Source: an uncultured Gammaproteobacteria bacterium (lineage in GTDB: Bacteria; Pseudomonadota; Gammaproteobacteria; PS1; Pseudothioglobaceae). From it: a DNA stretch of 64,000 nt. The DNA lies in the NCBI GenBank assembly GCA_902512305.1, contig CABXIU010000004.1:62001-126000 (forward strand), given 5' to 3'. Shown piece after piece: positions 44,240 through 50,796 of this stretch. The position numbers and the translations under genes were made by a program. The notes under the pieces were generated by a model. That model was not told where the DNA came from. It saw nothing but the letters and a program-made list of their open reading frames with translations, and ran no database searches. Every line of letters starts with the position of its first letter. Position 1 is the first letter of the stretch.

Positions 44240-45000
44240 AGTTTGTAATCAATTATCAATGGAGAGTGGTCTGAAAATCGCTCCTCTTTATAAATCTCAC
44301 ATGAATGTGCAAGTCCAGCAAGGTTTGCACTGACCACCTGATAATCAAGCCTCCATCCGGTATTGTTTAACCAGGCCTGACCCCTGTTCGACCACCAGGT
44401 GTACTGGAACTCTTCTTTGTTAATCTCTCTGAATGCATCTATATACCCAACCTTATCGTAAAGTATATCGAGCCAGGCCCGCTCCTCTGGAAGAAATCCT
44501 GAGTTCTTTTGATTCGATCGCCAATTTTTTAAATCAATTTTTTTATGAGCGATATTCCAATCACCACAAATGATATATTTTCTTTTGTCTACTTTTAATT
44601 CTTTCAAATAAGGCAAAAAACGCTCATAGATAAACTCCATTTTTAAGGCTTGCCTTTCTTCTTTTGATGAGCCAGATGGCAGATAGATGGACAGAACACT
44701 CAGATCACCAAAGTCCGCCTGGATAATCCTGCCTTCTGAATTCATGTCATTCCAGGGGCTGAATGAAATCCTGTCTGGTTTTGATTTGCAGTAGAGCCCA
44801 GTGCCGCTGTAACCTTTGCGCTCAGCACTGTGATAATAAGTATGCATATTTAAGGGATAAAATCGCTCATCAAGTTGATCTTCTTGAGCTTTTATCTCTT
44901 GGAGACATACAACGTCGGCATTTTGTTTTTTTAACCAGACAAAGAAGCCTTTTCTTTCAGCAGCCCTAATTCCATTAACATTAATTGTTATAATTCTCAT
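44236..45000 (-). CDS. xthA: Exodeoxyribonuclease III
   Basis: 254 residues from the ATG of MRIITINVNGIRAAE, the family start; another ATG lies 9 nt upstream (45009) and cannot be excluded. AP endonuclease and 3'-5' exonuclease. Motifs: NVNGIRAA, CLQEIKAQ (metal-binding Glu), SGTGLYCK, GDWNIAH and SDHSPLIIDY (catalytic Asp-His). Operon xthA-trmB-fxsA; divergent from pyrE with a gap of about 30 nt. Confidence 0.94.
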   Translation of the reverse strand: MRIITINVNGIRAAERKGFFVWLKKQNADVVCLQEIKAQEDQLDERFYPLNMHTYYHSAERKGYSGTGLYCKSKPDRISFSPWNDMNSEGRIIQADFGDLSVLSIYLPSGSSKEERQALKMEFIYERFLPYLKELKVDKRKYIICGDWNIAHKKIDLKNWRSNQKNSGFLPEERAWLDILYDKVGYIDAFREINKEEFQYTWWSNRGQAWLNNTGWRLDYQVVSANLAGLAHSCEIYKEERFSDHSPLIIDYKL

Positions 45001-45031
45001 TACACCCATTTTAATTGCTTAGGAATATTTG

Positions 45032-45673
45032 ATGGAACAGTATCAAAAGGATTTTGTCGACTTCACGCTAGAGACAGGCGTATTAAAATTTGGTGAATTT
45101 ACTCTTAAATCTGGAAGAGTAAGTCCGTATTTTTTTAATGCTGGTCTCTTCAACACAGGGAGTCATTTATCTGAGCTTGGAAAATTTTATGCCCAGGCAA
45201 TTGAGGCGAGTAATCTAAAGTTTGATGTTTTGTTCGGTCCTGCCTACAAGGGAATTCCTTTAGCCGCTGCTGCATCAATTGCACTTAATGATAGGTTCAA
45301 GATAAATATTCCATACAGCTTTAATAGAAAAGAGGCAAAAGACCATGGCGAGGGTGGGAGTATAGTTGGACATCCGCTAGAGGGCGATATTCTTATCATT
45401 GATGACGTTATTACAGCGGGCACTGCCATTCATGAAGCACAAGAAATTATTCAAAGTTGTGGTGCCAATGCAAAGGGTGTAATTGTTGCACTTGATCGTC
45501 AAGAAAAAGGAAAGGGAGAGCTCTCTGCTATACAAGAGGTTGAACAGATTTTTGGAATTACAGTATTGAGCATCATCAATCTCTCGCACATCATTGACTA
45601 TTTGAGGTCGAGCAATGACTCACAGGTCTTAACTGATATAGAGAGCTACAGGTCGCAGTATGGGATAAGCTAA
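45032..45673 (+). CDS. pyrE: Orotate phosphoribosyltransferase
   Basis: 213 residues, the E. coli length, starting at an ATG with AGGA 7 nt upstream. A TTG overlapping the codon before it is unlikely. Converts orotate and PRPP to OMP. Motifs: [29 protein letters not shown], and the PRPP loop [12 protein letters not shown]. Confidence 0.96.
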   Translation: MEQYQKDFVDFTLETGVLKFGEFTLKSGRVSPYFFNAGLFNTGSHLSELGKFYAQAIEASNLKFDVLFGPAYKGIPLAAAASIALNDRFKINIPYSFNRKEAKDHGEGGSIVGHPLEGDILIIDDVITAGTAIHEAQEIIQSCGANAKGVIVALDRQEKGKGELSAIQEVEQIFGITVLSIINLSHIIDYLRSSNDSQVLTDIESYRSQYGIS

Positions 45674-45678
45674 TCTAA

Positions 45679-46119
45679 TTAAGAGTCGACTGGCTCGACA
45701 ATGAAGGTAGCAGATTCGACATCAATTATTTTAACGGTTTGCCCAACACTCAATTCAGAGCCATTCGCGAACCAGATCGAACTTCCTATCTTGACCTTGG
45801 TGGTCCCATCCTCAATTGAGCTGACCTTGCACTCTTTTCCGATATAGGTTTTTGCTTTCTCGTGCAGTTCATCGTCAACTGTTTTGACCGGGTAGTATCG
45901 TTTTGAAAGGTAGGTTGTAGCTAAAGAGAGTGCAACAAAGATGAGAAGTTGTATTGGCCATGCAGTATCTGGCATAAGGTAGAAAAAGATACTGACAGTA
46001 ATGGCTGATGTCCCAATCCAGAGCAGAAAGACTGTCCACAAAAAAAGCTCAAGGATGATAAGCGAAAGCCCTAGAACTAGCCAATGCATAAAGTTTAAAT
46101 TTTCAAATAGCATCTCCAT
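45679..46119 (-). CDS. NfeD-family membrane protein
   Basis: 146 residues. Two or three membrane helices (LVLGLSLIILELFLWTVFLLW, then PIQLLIFVALSLATTY) and a C-terminal OB-fold domain (YIGKECKVSSIEDG, VGQTVKIIDV). NfeD proteins usually pair with an SPFH/stomatin protein, and no such gene is adjacent here. Convergent with pyrE, 5 nt apart. Confidence 0.82.
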   Translation of the reverse strand: MEMLFENLNFMHWLVLGLSLIILELFLWTVFLLWIGTSAITVSIFFYLMPDTAWPIQLLIFVALSLATTYLSKRYYPVKTVDDELHEKAKTYIGKECKVSSIEDGTTKVKIGSSIWFANGSELSVGQTVKIIDVESATFIVEPVDS

Positions 46120-46209
46120 AGCGATAATTTTATATTCTTTCTAATCAACCATTAAATTTTTCTTTATTTTTTCTTGAGTTTGGTTCATAATGCGTTTTGG
46201 AGGCTTCAT

Positions 46210-47085
46210 ATGCAAGACAATAAAGGTTTGATTGACCAGTTTCATAGGGATGGCTATCTCTTTTTTGAAAATGCCATTACTAGCGAACAACTGGCATCAC
46301 TTAACTCTGAGCTGGCCAAGTGGGTTGATGAGAGCAAAAAACATAAAGAGCCTTTTGGCAGAATCATGGACGGCAGACCTCGATTTGATCTCGAGCCAAC
46401 AACACACTCCCCTGAAACACCTGCGGTTAGAAGGATCACTTCTCCGGCAGAGATTTCTGATGTATGCCTTGATGTTGTAAAAGATAATAACGCACTGGAT
46501 CTGGTTGTTGAGATCTTTGGTCCAAATATCACTCACTTGGGCAACAAAATAAATCTCAAGTTGCCTGGCGCTGGAACTGAAGTAAAGTTCCACCAAGACT
46601 TTCCTTTTGAACCACATTCAAATGAGGATATTATGACTGTCCTGTATTTTTTGGATGACGTGACTTTAGACAATGGACCATTGGAGGTTGTCCCTGGCAC
46701 ACATAACGGACCGCTCCACTCTCATTGGCAAAACGGTGTTTTCACAGGGGCAGTTGATGAAAAGGTTATGGAATCAAACAAGGATAAGGCTGTAAGCTGC
46801 ACTGGAAAGGCGGGCTCGGCTTGTCTTATGCATTCAAAATTGTTGCATGGTTCAGCATCAAACCGCTCTTCAATGCCGAGATCTCTATTCATAATAACCT
46901 ATAAAGCTGAGGATGCAGTTGCTCTATCACCAAACCACCTCCCTAGCGATCTCGTTGGAATGGTTGTCAGGGGGAAAGAAACTGGAACGGTTAGGTGCAC
47001 AAGTTATAGTGTTGAGTTGCCAGAGTACCCTAAAGAGGTTTCATTTTTTGGGCAGCAATCCAAAAGTAAAAATACGGCAATGTAG
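46210..47085 (+). CDS. Phytanoyl-CoA dioxygenase (PhyH)-family Fe(II)/2-oxoglutarate oxygenase
   Basis: 291 residues from the ATG preceded by a strong TTTTGGAGG site 6 nt upstream; an in-frame TTG at 46174 has no such site. The double-stranded beta helix shows the metal triad HQD (KFHQDFPFEP) and the distal His (LLHGSASN), with a nearby Arg as a 2-oxoglutarate anchor. Substrate unknown. It sits 30 nt before the TmpA-like gene. Since PhnY, the 2-aminoethylphosphonate hydroxylase, is also a PhyH-family enzyme, a phosphonate or related osmolyte substrate is a reasonable guess but not shown. Confidence 0.85.
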   Translation: MQDNKGLIDQFHRDGYLFFENAITSEQLASLNSELAKWVDESKKHKEPFGRIMDGRPRFDLEPTTHSPETPAVRRITSPAEISDVCLDVVKDNNALDLVVEIFGPNITHLGNKINLKLPGAGTEVKFHQDFPFEPHSNEDIMTVLYFLDDVTLDNGPLEVVPGTHNGPLHSHWQNGVFTGAVDEKVMESNKDKAVSCTGKAGSACLMHSKLLHGSASNRSSMPRSLFIITYKAEDAVALSPNHLPSDLVGMVVRGKETGTVRCTSYSVELPEYPKEVSFFGQQSKSKNTAM

Positions 47086-47167
47086 AGTTATTTTGAACTG
47101 TTAAGGCTTTATTTATGAAGGGGATATAATCGATTTAATCAATAAAATTTCTATAGTTGATGACGAG

Positions 47168-48262
47168 TTGGTTATCGACTGGAAGGACGGAAAAAAAAGT
47201 TTACTCTATAGCTACTGGCTAAGAGACCACTGCCAAATGCCTGAATCAAGAAACTTAGATAATGGGCAAAGACTATTCAGCGTTAAAGATTTACCCTCTA
47301 GTATATCTATTGAAAAAGCTTACAAGGATGACCAGGGAAATGTCTGTGTGCTGTTTCAACCTGAAAATCACTTGTCAGTCTTTTCACAAGAATGGCTTCG
47401 TTTTAATTGCTATGATTTAAACAACCACTTCGAAGATAGGAGCGAAAAGATAAAAAAGCTCTGGCAAAAAAATAGTTTTGAGAATGGATTGCCACTAATT
47501 GACTATGATTCAATGACCAAGGATGATACAAAATTAAAAGCGCTTTGTTCCTTGAGGGATATAGGTTTCTTTGTTTTAACAGGTGTCCCGACAGTTAAAG
47601 GTCAAGTATTAAAAGTGACCAGTGAAATGGGATACACTCGGGAGACAAACTACGGGGCTTTGTTTGAAGTAAGAACTGAAGTTAAGCCAAATAATCTTGC
47701 TTATACTAATCTTGGTCTTGGTTCTCATACCGACAATCCTTATCGAGATCCTGTTCCAACTGTCCAGTTGTTGCATTGCCTTGAAAGCTCAACTAAAGGT
47801 GGAGATTCAATCTTGGTCGATGGATTTAAAGCTGCCTCAATTCTTCGAGAAGAAAGTAGTGAAAACTTCCCAATATTAACAAACAATTGGATTAATTTTC
47901 GTTTCTCTGATGATAATACTGACCTTCGTTCAAGGGTCCCGATGATTGAGTTAAATGATAAAAATGAAATTATTAAAGTTAGATATAACAATCGTTCAAT
48001 CGATACGATTAATTTACCAAAAGATAAAATGAGGGCTTTTTATAAAGCCTATCGTCACTGGAGTGAGATCATTGAGAGAGACGAATTAAAAGTTCAATTT
48101 AAGCTCTCAGAGGGCGATTTAATGCTCTTTGATAATACTCGAGTTATGCATGCAAGAACTGAATTTTCTCAAACTGGAAAGCGTCATCTGCAGGGCGCCT
48201 ATATGGACCTTGATGGACTCTATAGTTTACTCAACACTTTAGAAAACAAAAATAATGACTAA
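47168..48262 (+). CDS. tmpA: TmpA-like Fe(II)/2OG oxygenase (gamma-butyrobetaine dioxygenase family)
   Basis: 364 residues from TTG. The N-terminal domain is GBBH-like (LLYSYWLRDHC), the C-terminal TauD/CAS domain has the HxD pair in GSHTDNPYRDP, the distal His in NTRVMHAR and the Arg after GKRHLQGAY. The HD oxygenase gene overlaps by 8 nt. That pairing is the hallmark of TmpA, which hydroxylates 2-(trimethylammonio)ethylphosphonate at C1, not of carnitine synthesis. The same frame stays open and family-like back to 47105 without ATG, GTG or TTG; an ATG at 47115 with AAGG 8 nt upstream is one base out of frame across a G4 run (47120-47123). The true start is therefore uncertain. Confidence 0.78.
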   Translation: MVIDWKDGKKSLLYSYWLRDHCQMPESRNLDNGQRLFSVKDLPSSISIEKAYKDDQGNVCVLFQPENHLSVFSQEWLRFNCYDLNNHFEDRSEKIKKLWQKNSFENGLPLIDYDSMTKDDTKLKALCSLRDIGFFVLTGVPTVKGQVLKVTSEMGYTRETNYGALFEVRTEVKPNNLAYTNLGLGSHTDNPYRDPVPTVQLLHCLESSTKGGDSILVDGFKAASILREESSENFPILTNNWINFRFSDDNTDLRSRVPMIELNDKNEIIKVRYNNRSIDTINLPKDKMRAFYKAYRHWSEIIERDELKVQFKLSEGDLMLFDNTRVMHARTEFSQTGKRHLQGAYMDLDGLYSLLNTLENKNND

Positions 48263-48818
48263 GATCACTTCGAAAAATATTGTAGATCTTATTGAAGACA
48301 TTTTTCTTCGAAGAGGGGCTGAATCATACTTAGGTGAGCAGGTCACGATGGCACAGCATATGCTTCAAACTGCTCAATGCGCTGAAGAAGCGGGTGCAGA
48401 TAACAGTCAAATAGTGGCAGCCCTTCTTCATGATATAGGTCATTATAAAAATGAAATTCCTGAAACATCATTGGCAAAGGGTGTTAACAATTATCATGAA
48501 GAGGCTGGCGCTAATTTTCTTGAGGAATATTTCTCAGCTTCTGTCGTAGAACCGATTCGTCAGCATGTTGCAGCAAAACGTTATTTATGTGCAGTTAAAT
48601 CAGATTATTTTGAGCGTCTTTCTGCTGCATCGGTTCACACTCTCAACCTTCAGGGCGGACCCATGAATGACAAAGAAATAGAAGAATTTGAAAAAAATGA
48701 TTATTTAGATCACTGCATAAATTTAAGATATTGGGATGAAGAAGGGAAAGACCCAGAAAAAAACCACCCGCCATTTTCTTACTATCGCCCATTAATTGAC
48801 TCTCTAGTAAAAGGCTAA
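48255..48818 (+). CDS. tmpB: TmpB/PhnZ-type HD-domain mixed-valent diiron oxygenase
   Basis: 187 residues, close to PhnZ (about 190). The set of metal and gating residues known for PhnZ is present at nearly the same positions: Tyr25, Glu28, His35, His59-Asp60 (LLHDIGH), His81, His104 and Asp161 (LRYWDEEG). Such enzymes use O2 to cleave the C-P bond of a 1-hydroxyphosphonate. TmpB turns 1-hydroxy-2-(trimethylammonio)ethylphosphonate into glycine betaine and phosphate; PhnZ makes glycine from the amino analogue. The TmpA-like partner and betaine genes nearby favour TmpB. Substrate choice remains inference. Confidence 0.82.
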   Translation: MTKITSKNIVDLIEDIFLRRGAESYLGEQVTMAQHMLQTAQCAEEAGADNSQIVAALLHDIGHYKNEIPETSLAKGVNNYHEEAGANFLEEYFSASVVEPIRQHVAAKRYLCAVKSDYFERLSAASVHTLNLQGGPMNDKEIEEFEKNDYLDHCINLRYWDEEGKDPEKNHPPFSYYRPLIDSLVKG

Positions 48819-48860
48819 TTTTTCAATTTAGTTATCAATTAGACTCATCTAAAAGAGTAA

Positions 48861-48969
48861 GATTAAGTCCATATACAACAAACCTTGAGGTATATATAAT
48901 ATGCCAGAGTGTTATATAGTGCTTAATGTAAGCAATATTTAATAATTATAGAAAATAATGGACTTAATC
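48861..48969 (+). promoter_or_regulatory. Possible structured leader upstream of the AroQ-like gene
   Basis: A perfect 12-bp inverted repeat GATTAAGTCCAT (48861-48872) / ATGGACTTAATC (48958-48969) closes an 85-nt interior. Inside are two more hairpins: ATATAC/GTATAT around 48871-48896 and GCTTA-ATG-TAAGC at 48921-48933. The 3' arm covers the only GGA near the ATG at 48975, so pairing could block the ribosome. It may be a cis-regulatory RNA. A TATAAT at 48895-48900 could instead start transcription inside it, which would break the model. Confidence 0.4.
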
Positions 48970-48974
48970 AATAA

Positions 48975-49442
48975 ATGAGTAATGGTAAATTATTAATAAT
49001 TAATGGACCTGGATTATCCGATCTAAGTGAGCTTAATGAGACAGTTCATGATGGTCTATCTTTAGCTGATGTAAAGCAAAAATGCATCAAGACTTGTGAA
49101 GGATTTGGTCTGGAGGTCGATTTTCGCCAAAATGATGATGAATCTGAGTTATTGAGTGGTTTAATTAATGATATTAATAATTTTGATGCTTTCATAATTA
49201 ATCCAGCTGGATTTGCAGAATCATCATTTATAGATTATGAAGCTTTTAGCACAGCAATAAATAAAATTACTAATCAAAGTAAGCCAGTTATTGAAGTTCG
49301 TATAGAAAATATCTTTAAGCCGGATATTAGTAGGCCTTTGCGGGGAGTTGAAAGTGGCGGCGTAGGCTTTGTCAGCGGGCTTGGTCAGTATGGTTATGTA
49401 CTGGCTATTCAGTCAATTAACAAAAAACTAAGTAATAAGTAA
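48975..49442 (+). CDS. Degenerate AroQ-like (type II dehydroquinase) paralogue
   Basis: 155 residues with the flavodoxin-like type II dehydroquinase fold. The N-terminal LLIINGPGLSDL and the C-terminal GVGFVSGLGQYGYVLAIQ line up with the AroQ protein encoded directly after it. The catalytic loop with its Arg and Tyr is absent. The His after the INAAAY motif is Glu82 here, and the second catalytic His is Arg109. It is therefore unlikely to dehydrate dehydroquinate; it may be a non-catalytic subunit or have a new function. Its stop TAA is followed by the aroQ ATG with no gap. Confidence 0.72.
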   Translation: MSNGKLLIINGPGLSDLSELNETVHDGLSLADVKQKCIKTCEGFGLEVDFRQNDDESELLSGLINDINNFDAFIINPAGFAESSFIDYEAFSTAINKITNQSKPVIEVRIENIFKPDISRPLRGVESGGVGFVSGLGQYGYVLAIQSINKKLSNK

Positions 49443-49886
49443 ATGAATATATACGTAATAAATGGTCCAAACATAAACCTTTTGGGTGCTCGTGAGCCTG
49501 AAATTTATGGCAAGGAAACTATAGAAGGTATTGCTAAAGATTGCCAAGAAAAGGCATCAAAAGATGGCCATGTTGTTAAATTTATGCAGTCTAATTATGA
49601 AGGTGAGATTGTTGAATGGATTCAAGATGCAATCATTCAAAAAGTAGATGCAATTGTTATAAATGCTGCTGCCTATACCCACACATCAATTGCGATTCAT
49701 GATGCATTAAAGTCATATTCAGGATATAAAGTCGAGTTACACATTTCAAATCCACATTTACGTGAGTCATTTCGCCATGTTTCTTTTATTTCTTCGGCGG
49801 TTGATTCTGTTGTAGCTGGCCTTGGGGCAGATGGCTACAGCCATGTTATAGAGTTATTGTCTGAATTGCCTATCAAAGTAGACTAG
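49443..49886 (+). CDS. aroQ: 3-dehydroquinate dehydratase, type II
   Basis: 147 residues. All known catalytic positions can be seen: Arg17 and Tyr22 in LGAREPEIYG, Asn74, His80 in INAAAYTHTS, Asp87, His100 in ELHISNPH and Arg111. It converts 3-dehydroquinate to 3-dehydroshikimate in the shikimate pathway, or in reverse for quinate breakdown. It is translated right after its degenerate paralogue. Its stop shares CTAG with the stop of the convergent methyltransferase gene. No other shikimate gene is near. Confidence 0.93.
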   Translation: MNIYVINGPNINLLGAREPEIYGKETIEGIAKDCQEKASKDGHVVKFMQSNYEGEIVEWIQDAIIQKVDAIVINAAAYTHTSIAIHDALKSYSGYKVELHISNPHLRESFRHVSFISSAVDSVVAGLGADGYSHVIELLSELPIKVD

Positions 49887-50782
49887 CTAAATAGTTTTTT
49901 GTTCATTAAGTCAATATGTTCAGTATGAACTCCACAGCAACCACCAATGAAGCTTACACCTTGATATTTCCATTTTGCAGAATATTCACAGTATTCTTGA
50001 GCTGAAATGACATTATTAAAAGTCCATTCTCCATTCACTGATTTACCTGAATGAGCATAAACCCCAGTCAAACCCTTCCATTGACTTTGAAGAATTTCTA
50101 AACATCGGTCAACGAACTCAACCTCGGTATGCATAATATTAATTACATCTGGATTATAAGATTTAATTACATCTATAACATTTTCAAGCTTTTCCCCATC
50201 TCGCAAACACATCTGATTTGATGCGTTAGGTTCACACGTTAGTCCAATCCAAAGAGGGAGTCCTGAAGATTGAGCAGCTTCAATAGTTGTAACCATTTGT
50301 TCGATGTCAATCATCATTTCGAGCATAATAAAGTCTGCTCCGGCATCTCTCATGATTTGCGCTTGTTCAGTCACAGATAGCTTTAGCTCTTCTAGTGAGG
50401 GTTTATTACCGGTCCATGTCCAATATGAGATTCCTCCAGCAACAAGAACTTTATCATTTTTTAACTCCTCTTTTGCCTGAATGACAAGCTCAACACCCCT
50501 CCTATTCAAAGCTTCAAAGTTATTTTCTTGTTTTGCGTCAGTGAGTGCATGTTTGGTGGTAGCAAAAGTATTACTGATGACAATTTCGGCTCCCAAATCA
50601 ATGTAGTCTTTATGAATTTGCTTGACAATTTCTGGATGGCTTAATGCGCCTCCTCCATTCCAAGCATTATCGAGTTGTGGAACGCCTCTTCGTTCTACTT
50701 CGGTTCCAGTAGCGCCATCTATTAGGATACATTCTCCATTCTGAGCTCTTTTTATTAATTTACTATATTGATTCATAGCCAT
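49883..50782 (-). CDS. Homocysteine S-methyltransferase-family protein (betaine-homocysteine type candidate)
   Basis: 299 residues, a TIM barrel. N-terminal LIDGATGTEVERRG and EIVISNTFATT match the family, and the GGCCGVHTEHI motif gives Cys282-Cys283 as zinc ligands. The usual first zinc cysteine (in a GVNC-type strand end) appears replaced in VINIMHTEVEF. The family moves a methyl from betaine or S-methylmethionine to homocysteine. The gene follows the dimethylglycine-dehydrogenase-like gene by 14 nt on the same strand, which suggests glycine betaine as donor. That substrate is inference. Confidence 0.75.
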   Translation of the reverse strand: MAMNQYSKLIKRAQNGECILIDGATGTEVERRGVPQLDNAWNGGGALSHPEIVKQIHKDYIDLGAEIVISNTFATTKHALTDAKQENNFEALNRRGVELVIQAKEELKNDKVLVAGGISYWTWTGNKPSLEELKLSVTEQAQIMRDAGADFIMLEMMIDIEQMVTTIEAAQSSGLPLWIGLTCEPNASNQMCLRDGEKLENVIDVIKSYNPDVINIMHTEVEFVDRCLEILQSQWKGLTGVYAHSGKSVNGEWTFNNVISAQEYCEYSAKWKYQGVSFIGGCCGVHTEHIDLMNKKLFS

Positions 50783-50796
50783 CTTTGACTCATACG

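Noticed and set aside
46174-46209. Upstream TTG start for the PhyH-family gene
   Set aside because: No ribosome-binding site precedes it, whereas TTTTGGAGG lies before the ATG at 46210.
47168-48262. Annotation as gamma-butyrobetaine dioxygenase for carnitine synthesis
   Set aside because: The overlapping HD oxygenase gene and loss of most zinc ligands fit TmpA better; no carnitine genes are near.
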